From CAZSAL01 sp964604825 (GTDB lineage Bacteria > Elusimicrobiota > Elusimicrobia > 2-01-FULL-59-12): 19,324 nt of DNA. The position numbers and the translations under genes were made by a program. How positions within the stretch are numbered: position 1 is the first letter of the stretch; every line of letters begins with the position of its first letter. Below, piece after piece: positions 14,915 to 19,324 of the stretch. The DNA is taken from positions 1 through 19,324 of the forward strand of contig CAZSAL010000050.1 of NCBI GenBank assembly GCA_964604825.1, given 5' to 3'. The notes beneath the pieces are model-generated. The model made no database searches, was not told where the DNA came from, and worked only from the letters and a program-made list of their open reading frames with translations.

Positions 14915-14943
14915 TTGACAGAATTTACAGTCGGGGTTAGACT
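14915..14943 (+). promoter_or_regulatory. Sigma-70-type promoter in the ald-PHP gap
   Basis: TTGACA (14915-14920), a 17-base spacer and TAGACT (14938-14943): perfect -35, four of six in the -10. A start near 14950 would transcribe directly into the terminator at 14970-15019, with no open frame of note in between. Confidence 0.55.
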
Positions 14944-14949
14944 CGCCCT

Positions 14950-15019
14950 GACAGAGAAAAAACAGATTTGAACCGGCCTCTCCCTCGAATCCTCGAGTTT
15001 GTAGAAGCCGGTTCTTTTT
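14950..15019 (+). ncRNA. Candidate small RNA (promoter-terminator pair)
   Basis: The interval between the promoter above and the T-run is about 70 bases: an unpaired A-rich leader, then one long branched-looking stem. No known RNA family is recognised. It could instead be a leader whose transcription reads past the terminator towards the PHP gene, or the stem could simply terminate ald transcripts. Confidence 0.35.
14970..15019 (+). terminator. Rho-independent terminator
   Basis: GAACCGGC (14970-14977) pairs with GCCGGTTC (15007-15014). Inside, TCT pairs with AGA and CTCGA (14984-14988) with TCGAG (14993-14997) around loop ATCC. TTTTT follows immediately at 15015-15019. It would also stop transcripts of ald, 150 bases upstream. 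Confidence 0.75.
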
Positions 15020-15039
15020 ATGCTTATTTTTAGATGTGT

Positions 15040-15265
15040 TTTAGTGGCCAATAATGTAACTTTATAAAGATTTGCCGATTTATTTGGAGTAAAAAAGGCT
15101 TTGTGCACAATGTGAATAACTTGTGGAAAACTTTCTCCGACGAAAAAAATCAGCGCATTATCAAAAAAATCAAATTGGCGGCTCAGAAAAATTTATCGAA
15201 AAGTTTCGATGATTGCCGCAGCGCAAAAATATTTTCCGCGGGGCTGCGAAAAAAATAAAATGAGA
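15040..15265. other. Candidate oriC: DnaA-box cluster in AT-rich DNA
   Basis: Three same-orientation DnaA-box-like 9-mers are spaced 9-11 bases apart: TGTGCACAA (15102-15110, one mismatch), TGTGAATAA (15111-15119, perfect against TGTGNATAA) and TGTGGAAAA (15122-15130, one mismatch). They are flanked by AT-rich stretches (15013-15095 and 15136-15260), with a small inverted repeat ATCGAAA-AG-TTTCGAT (15195-15210). The arrangement recalls DNA upstream of dnaA in other bacteria, but dnaA is not in the window. No protein-coding gene is seen here. Confidence 0.45.
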
Positions 15266-15272
15266 TTGACCC

Positions 15273-16334
15273 ATGTTTGATTACGCTGGTTCCATTCATT
15301 TTCATTCCGCTTATTCCTTTGATGCCCGCGAGCCAATCAGCGAGATTGTGCAGGCGGCGCTTAGGGCCAGGCTCGACTTTGCCATAGTGACTGACCATTT
15401 TCGCATGGATGCGCTTGAAGAAGGCTGGGAACGTTATCATGGGAACCTGCTGTTTTTGGTTGGCGAGGAAATTTCTCCCAGGTACGACCGCTATCTGGCA
15501 TTCAACCTGAATAAGCCTGTTCTGCTGGAAAAAACTCACCCCACACCGCAGGCAATGATCAACGAGGTCAACGCCCGGGGCGGATTCGGGTTCATCGCGC
15601 ATCCGGACCACGAAGGGGCGCCGCTTGTCCGCCTGCGCGCGCACCCCTGGACGGACTGGGATGTTAAAGGATACGCGGGCATAGGCATCTGGTGTTTTAT
15701 GGACGATTGGTCTTCATCCATCAAGTCTTACGTTTCACTGCTTAAAGCCTGGCTGTTCCCGTCGCTTGTTCTTAGCGGGCCCAGGCAGAAGACTTTATCC
15801 CGCTGGGACGCTCTATGTCGCCAGGACCGCTGCGCCGCTATCGGCGAAACAGATAACCACTCCGGCCGCAGATCCGTGCTCTGGTTCATCCAGAAGTTTT
15901 TCCCTTTTGAGTTTGCCTTCCGCACTGTCAGGACGCATGTTGTTCTGCGCCAGCCGCTGACAGGGGCCCTTGCGGAAGACCGCGCAGCCATTTATGACGC
16001 TATCCGCGAAGGGCGGTCCTATGTATCGCTGGATTTATGGAACGACCCGAAAGGATTCGTTTTCGAAATTTTCGACGGCGAACAGCGCGCGACGATGGGA
16101 GAGACCTTTAAACTGAAGGGAAAGGCGCTGATTGAAGTAAAAGCGCCGGCCAAGTGCCGGATCCGCCTGATTCGCAACGGCGAAATCATATACGGGAACC
16201 GTTTCAGCCCTTATTTTGAAAGAGATGTAGACCTGCCGGGCGTGTATCGCGTGGAAGTGCAGCAGCGCGTAATGGGCGCCTGGCGTCCATGGATTTATTC
16301 GAACCCTATATGGGTAAACTCTTCTTCCTCTTAA
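15273..16334 (+). CDS. PHP-domain metal-dependent phosphoesterase
   Basis: PHP proteins hydrolyse phosphoesters with a cluster of metal ions. The 353-residue product shows the ligands in order: H9 and H11 (SIHFHSAYSFD), D41-H42 (VTDH), E65/E66 (GEE), H110 and H113 (AHPDHEG) and D194-H196 (GETDNH). The last 110 residues form a beta-rich domain (FEIFDGEQRATMGETF, IRLIRNGEIIY, YRVEVQQR) seen in stand-alone PHP proteins. Substrate unknown. There is no strong ribosome binding site. The 3' end overlaps the kinase gene by 25 bases. Confidence 0.88.
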   Translation: MFDYAGSIHFHSAYSFDAREPISEIVQAALRARLDFAIVTDHFRMDALEEGWERYHGNLLFLVGEEISPRYDRYLAFNLNKPVLLEKTHPTPQAMINEVNARGGFGFIAHPDHEGAPLVRLRAHPWTDWDVKGYAGIGIWCFMDDWSSSIKSYVSLLKAWLFPSLVLSGPRQKTLSRWDALCRQDRCAAIGETDNHSGRRSVLWFIQKFFPFEFAFRTVRTHVVLRQPLTGALAEDRAAIYDAIREGRSYVSLDLWNDPKGFVFEIFDGEQRATMGETFKLKGKALIEVKAPAKCRIRLIRNGEIIYGNRFSPYFERDVDLPGVYRVEVQQRVMGAWRPWIYSNPIWVNSSSS

Positions 16335-17182
16335 ATCCGGCAAATCCCCGAAAGATGGGGTATTTCCGTAGTCTTGCTACAGCCACGGCAAAACGCCATG
16401 GCTGGGAACCGTTTTTTGGCGAGGTGGACCGGCGCAGTCCAGATTCTTCGGAGAACATCATCCGTCAGGCTGTGGAAAAAAAATGCTCCCGGATAGTGTC
16501 AGTAGGCGGCGACGGCACCTTTCACCGCATAATCAATGTTTTGAACACTCTGAAACACCTGCAAAAAATGGATCTGGCGATAGTTCCGGCAGGCACCTGC
16601 AATGATTTCTCCCGCGCTTTGGGTTTTTCCGCGCGCTTGCCGGAACAGGCTTTTCAAAACGCCTGCACAGGCAGGCCCGCACCGGTCGATCTGGCGCTTA
16701 TGGACAAAGAGCTTTTTTTCAATAACGCAGGCGTAGGCCGCAGGCCGGTAAAATCGCGCGTTCCTACCCGTCCGCTGAAAACTATTCGCAATTTCCGCGC
16801 AACTCCGCTGCGGTTGAATTGGGAAAATGGCAGCCTTCATGGGAGTTTCTTCATGGCTCTTATATGCAACCAGCCTTTTTTCTCCGGAGGGCTGCGTTTT
16901 CCGGGCGAAGTCCGGGCTACGGACGAGATGCTTGATGTTTACCTGTTGCCGCCCATGGCCAAATGGCGGCTTTTACACCTTTTCGTGCGCGGAAAATTCG
17001 GCCGCCCGCTCAAGGCGCGGGGCCTGGTTTCGCTGCACGTCAAAAAGCTGGAAATAATTTCCGAACACGACCTCTGGCCGCAGGCGGACGGAGAACCCCC
17101 CGCCGCGCCGGTCCGGCGGGTGTGCTTCTCGGTCGCCAGCGAAAAAGCCATGATCGTCGTGCCGTCTGCGTCGCCCCGGTGA
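16310..17182 (+). CDS. Diacylglycerol kinase-family lipid kinase
   Basis: The family phosphorylates diacylglycerol or related lipids with ATP (DgkB/YegS type). From ATG at 16310 the product is 290 residues: KLFFLLNPANPRK (3-15), the ATP motif VSVGGDGTFHRIIN (63-76), PAGTCNDFSRALG (93-105), then NNAGVGRRPV and a beta-sandwich C-terminal domain. An in-frame ATG at 16289 would add seven residues inside the PHP gene; the conserved start favours 16310. The overlap with the PHP gene suggests coupled expression and perhaps a shared lipid or phosphate substrate pathway (inference). Confidence 0.88.
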   Translation: MGKLFFLLNPANPRKMGYFRSLATATAKRHGWEPFFGEVDRRSPDSSENIIRQAVEKKCSRIVSVGGDGTFHRIINVLNTLKHLQKMDLAIVPAGTCNDFSRALGFSARLPEQAFQNACTGRPAPVDLALMDKELFFNNAGVGRRPVKSRVPTRPLKTIRNFRATPLRLNWENGSLHGSFFMALICNQPFFSGGLRFPGEVRATDEMLDVYLLPPMAKWRLLHLFVRGKFGRPLKARGLVSLHVKKLEIISEHDLWPQADGEPPAAPVRRVCFSVASEKAMIVVPSASPR

Positions 17183-17195
17183 TTCGTAGACGCCC

Positions 17196-17780
17196 ATGGA
17201 ACGCATAGCCTATCTTGATATCGAAACTTCCTGGCAGAAGAAAATCACCGTTATTGGAGTTTACCGCCCCACGCGCGGCACCAGCCAGCTGGTCGCTCCG
17301 GATATTTCCCGGAGGCGGCTGCTGGATCTTCTGAATGGGGTGCGCCTGATCTATACCTATAACGGCGGGCGGTTCGACCTTCCTGTGATCGATGGGCATC
17401 TCGGAATCAACCTGGCGGAACATTTCGAGCACCGTGATCTGATGTTCGATTGCTGGCGGAATAAGCTGAAGGGCGGGCTGAAGGCCGTTGAAAAACGGCT
17501 CGGCATCCATCGCGATACGGAAGGTATAGACGGCCTCGCGGCCATGAATCTCTGGTCCGCCCACCGCAAAGGCAACCCGGAAGCTCTGGAAATCCTGCTG
17601 CGCTACAACCGCGAGGATGTGGAAAACCTCGAAATCCTCGCAGGCAAACTCGGAGTCCTCCCGGACCTGGATTCTCTGAATCTCTTTAGTTGTTCGGCGG
17701 GGTTTCTCTCAAGAACTCCCTCTCCCCCAAGACGTCTGTGGGGAGAGGGCGGGGGTGAGGGGATTATCGACGAAGACTGA
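17196..17780 (+). CDS. RNase H-like 3'-5' exonuclease domain protein (YprB-type)
   Basis: A stand-alone DEDDy exonuclease-like domain of the predicted RNase H superfamily group that includes YprB. The 194-residue product shows D8 and E10 (YLDIET), D61 (TYNGGRFDLPV), and Y137 with D141 (RYNREDVENL), the four acidic sites plus tyrosine. Residues from about 171 onward (SRTPSPPRRLWGEGGGEG) are translated from a family A palindrome, so the natural protein probably ended just after LDSLNLFSCSAGF. It follows the lipid kinase by 13 bases. Confidence 0.85.
   Translation: MERIAYLDIETSWQKKITVIGVYRPTRGTSQLVAPDISRRRLLDLLNGVRLIYTYNGGRFDLPVIDGHLGINLAEHFEHRDLMFDCWRNKLKGGLKAVEKRLGIHRDTEGIDGLAAMNLWSAHRKGNPEALEILLRYNREDVENLEILAGKLGVLPDLDSLNLFSCSAGFLSRTPSPPRRLWGEGGGEGIIDED
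17716..17762. repeat. Family A palindrome at the 3' end of the exonuclease gene
   Basis: CTCCCTCTCCCC (17716-17727) pairs with GGGGAGAGGG (17740-17749), followed by GGGGGTGAGGGG. It is the same type as the unit at 1155-1189 and supplies the last coding residues and stop of the exonuclease gene. Confidence 0.75.
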
Positions 17781-17791
17781 TTTTGAGCAGG

Positions 17792-17843
17792 CCCCTCATC
17801 CGACCCTGCCGGGTCGGCCTCTCCCCCGGACGGGGGCGAGGCA
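17792..17843. repeat. Family A palindrome after the exonuclease gene
   Basis: CCCCTCAT, then the stem CCGACCC (17800-17806) with GGGTCGG (17811-17817), then CTC-CCCCC (17821-17827) with GGGGG-CGAG (17832-17840). It lies directly before the first ParB-like remnant. Confidence 0.7.
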
Positions 17844-17859
17844 GTTAACGGGTTCCGTC

Positions 17860-18217
17860 GATCTTGCCGCTCAACTAAAGAGATTCGGCAAAGCTTGATC
17901 CCGGCTACTGGACTCAGGACCAGATAGCCAAAATCACAGGAAAAACGCAAAGTCATGTATTAGAAACAATGCGTCTTTTAAAGCTATCTGAAAAAATAAA
18001 TGAAAATATCCGCCGGCGGATAATCACTCCGGAACACGCTGCAGAACTGCTCCGTCTGCCCACGCAGGAACTTCAGGATAATGTGGCAGACCAGATTGTA
18101 AATAAGGGCCTCACTGTAATTAAAACCCGCAACCTCGTAAACTCAATCTTACAGCACAAAACCGCCCCCTACCCTGCACCCTCCCCCTCGAGGGTGGAGG
18201 AAGTAAGGAAGGCCTGA
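17860..18217 (+). pseudogene. ParB-like helix-turn-helix remnant, copy 1 (frameshifted)
   Basis: One frame from 17860 reads DLAAQLKRFGKA and stops. The next frame continues from about 17888 as AKLDPGYWTQDQIAKITGK, TQSHVLETMRLLKLSEKI and AAELLRLPTQELQDNVADQI, ending at 18217. This matches the KorB-like DNA-binding segment of ParB proteins (compare MTQDDLARIIGKDRTVVANT in the parB of this window), but it is not a copy of that gene. The single-base frameshift at about 17888-17895, the missing N-terminal CTPase domain and the end in a palindromic repeat mark it as a relic. A short ORF from ATG 17969 could still be translated. Confidence 0.65.
18163..18200. repeat. Family A-like palindrome between the two ParB-like remnants
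   Basis: A pyrimidine-rich left side (CCCCCTACCCTGCACCCTCC) followed by CCCTCGAGGGTGGAGG, so that CCTCCACCCT-like arms pair. It encodes the tail PAPSPSRVEE of the first remnant and separates it from the second. Confidence 0.55.
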
Positions 18218-18396
18218 ATACGCTGGCGAAGCTTGATCACGGGTACTGGACCCAGGACCAGATAGCCAAAATCACAGGAAAAACGCAAAGTCATGTATCA
18301 GAAACAACGCGTCTTTTAGAGCTTTCTGAAAAAATAAAGGAAAATATCCGTCAACGGATAATCAACCCTGAACATGGGACTGAGCTTCTTACCTGA
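18217..18396 (+). pseudogene. ParB-like helix-turn-helix remnant, copy 2
   Basis: An open frame without start codon reads NTLAKLDHGYWTQDQIAKI, TGKTQSHVSETTRLLELSEK, IKENIRQRIINPEHGTELLT and stops at 18394-18396. It is nearly identical over about 160 bases to copy 1, offset by 338 bases, with scattered substitutions, many of them synonymous. It lacks the N-terminal domain and everything after the helix-turn-helix. Confidence 0.65.
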
Positions 18397-18411
18397 GCCC
18401 TATGGTGCCTG

Positions 18412-18574
18412 TCATGACAGATGACAGATTGAACGGGCAACTGTCATCTGTCATCAACGGCACTGTTGTCCAGTGAAACCCGTACAACTGTCATCTGTCA
18501 TCAACGGCACTGTTGTCCACAGCGGGGAAGTTCTGGTAGCCCAAAGCATTTACTTTTTTCCCGTGAAACCCGTA
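18412..18574. repeat. 35-base direct repeat with inverted and partial extra copies
   Basis: Two identical 35-base units at 18438-18472 and 18485-18519 (starting CAACTGTCATCTGTCATC, ending GGCACTGTTGTCCA) are offset by 47 bases. The 12-base word GTGAAACCCGTA between them (18473-18484) recurs at 18563-18574. TGACAGATGACAG just upstream (about 18416-18428) is the reverse complement of the start of the unit. The stretch 18397-18610 holds no gene that I can see. Confidence 0.8.
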
Positions 18575-18610
18575 ACCTTTTTGTAACAATAATCTGAAAC
18601 ACTTAAAGAG

Positions 18611-19324
18611 ATGGACATGTTTAATAGAAATCATTTATGGAGGCGCGGGGTAGCTTTATGCCTGAGCGCCACAATGCTCTCACAAACAATGAGTGCAGAG
18701 TTCAGCCATGCTCGTTTGAACCAAAGGAATAATCATTTCGCTTTCATAAATGCCTCCATCACGGGATATGCGATCCACAGCCAAAGTCTTTTTCTAGAGA
18801 AAGCCTTCGCTGCCCGCGCGTTGTTTGCCAACCCATTTGGTCTGTTCAATAAATCACCTAACCTGCGAGCGGTGGTTTTCTACTCCATACGGCGCGACCC
18901 TGGAATACAGTATGAAGTAGTCAAAAACGGGAATGACATTGAGCAGGATGTTGTTGATGACCGACCCAGGAAAGAAGAAATGGACTACAGGCTAATTCCA
19001 TTTGGCATATTTAACTTAACTTTTGACTTGCTGATTATTGGGAATGTATTTCACGATCACTATTCCTTATTACTGAAATTCTTTTTGGCTTCGCTGGCAG
19101 CCACGCTTGCGATTACGTCAATTGGCTTTGGTTTTCGACATAAAGAAATACTTACGGATATTACGCCTGGAGGCTACGAACAATGGGAGACTACATCGAC
19201 AGAAATAAAAGAGGCCATATCGATTTCAGGATTAGAATTAGCGCTCCCATATATCGCCGCTCTTGCAATACTGTTACCGCCGTTCTGTAGTTCCCCAGAT
19301 ATCGCCGGTGTTGTAGTCCCACCC
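18611..19324 (+). CDS. Secreted/membrane protein of unknown function (5' part)
   Basis: An open frame of 238 codons reaches the window edge. It begins MDMFNRNHLWRRGVALCLSA and has a signal peptide with twin arginine-like RR (11-12), hydrophobic core and a cleavage site near TMSA-EF (29-30). Hydrophobic stretches at about 131-147, 152-174 and 208-226 suggest membrane helices. The region 95-127 is polar and acidic. A start at the second Met (18617) is equally possible, because AAAGAG at 18605-18610 is better spaced for it. Codon use is more AT-rich than in the core genes. I do not recognise the family. The real protein could be much longer. Confidence 0.65.
   Translation, partial: MDMFNRNHLWRRGVALCLSATMLSQTMSAEFSHARLNQRNNHFAFINASITGYAIHSQSLFLEKAFAARALFANPFGLFNKSPNLRAVVFYSIRRDPGIQYEVVKNGNDIEQDVVDDRPRKEEMDYRLIPFGIFNLTFDLLIIGNVFHDHYSLLLKFFLASLAATLAITSIGFGFRHKEILTDITPGGYEQWETTSTEIKEAISISGLELALPYIAALAILLPPFCSSPDIAGVVVPP

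Noticed and set aside
14920..15014. tRNA-like appearance of the ald-PHP gap
   Set aside because: CTCGAATCC resembles part of a T arm, but there is no acceptor stem, D arm or anticodon arm; the stem is a terminator.
15217..15257. Second terminator (CGCAGC...GCTGCG)
   Set aside because: On the plus strand the stem is followed by A, not T, and on the minus strand no T-run follows it.
18438..18519. CRISPR-like pair of 35-base repeats
   Set aside because: Only two units, a 12-base separator that itself recurs, and no cas genes; simple direct duplication is more likely.

Overview
This window looks like a chromosomal segment of a diderm bacterium near the replication origin. It carries almost complete parAB-rsmG-mnmG and rpmH-rnpA-yidD-yidC-mnmE neighbourhoods. 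Diderm is inferred from a YidC with a large periplasmic domain and a secreted amidase. The phylum cannot be fixed by eye. Gene content, many families of dispersed palindromes and contig-like edges suggest an uncultured lineage (Omnitrophota-like or PVC-related), at low confidence.

Layout. From 1 to about 9.6 kb everything is on the minus strand and tightly packed, reading right to left: a CDF metal transporter, a Lys-tailed EF-Tu-domain-II-like protein, an N-acetylmuramoyl-L-alanine amidase, mnmG, purE, purK (TTG start), a membrane acyltransferase, rsmG, parA, parB, and possibly the 5' end of a secreted protein. A perfect parS site (2033-2048) lies just upstream of the true parA start. At about 9.6-9.74 kb the strand switches. 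From there to 14.8 kb the plus strand carries rpmH, rnpA, yidD, yidC, mnmE, a small tautomerase and alanine dehydrogenase. A 454-base gap (14819-15272) holds a promoter-terminator pair that may be a small RNA, and a helically spaced trio of DnaA-box-like sequences in AT-rich DNA (candidate oriC). Next come a PHP phosphoesterase, a diacylglycerol/lipid kinase and an RNase H-like exonuclease. From 17.7 to 18.6 kb the DNA is accessory: palindromic repeats, two degenerate tandem copies of a ParB-type helix-turn-helix segment, and a 35-base direct repeat. The window ends inside a secreted/membrane protein of unknown function.

The most unusual theme is invasion of the region by several unrelated palindromic repeat families, including insertions that stay in frame inside core genes: parB (between the two halves of its N-terminal domain), parA (C-terminus, sparing the parB ribosome binding site and ATGA overlap), mnmG (C-terminal region) and the RNase H-like gene. 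Other copies sit in the rpmH leader, between rpmH and rnpA, and between mnmE and the tautomerase gene. This resembles the Rickettsia palindromic elements, but with several families in one short stretch.

Functionally the set covers chromosome segregation (ParA/ParB/parS), tRNA wobble-uridine modification (MnmE/MnmG), rRNA methylation (RsmG), membrane protein insertion (YidC/YidD), tRNA processing (RnpA), purine synthesis (PurE/PurK) and cell wall turnover.
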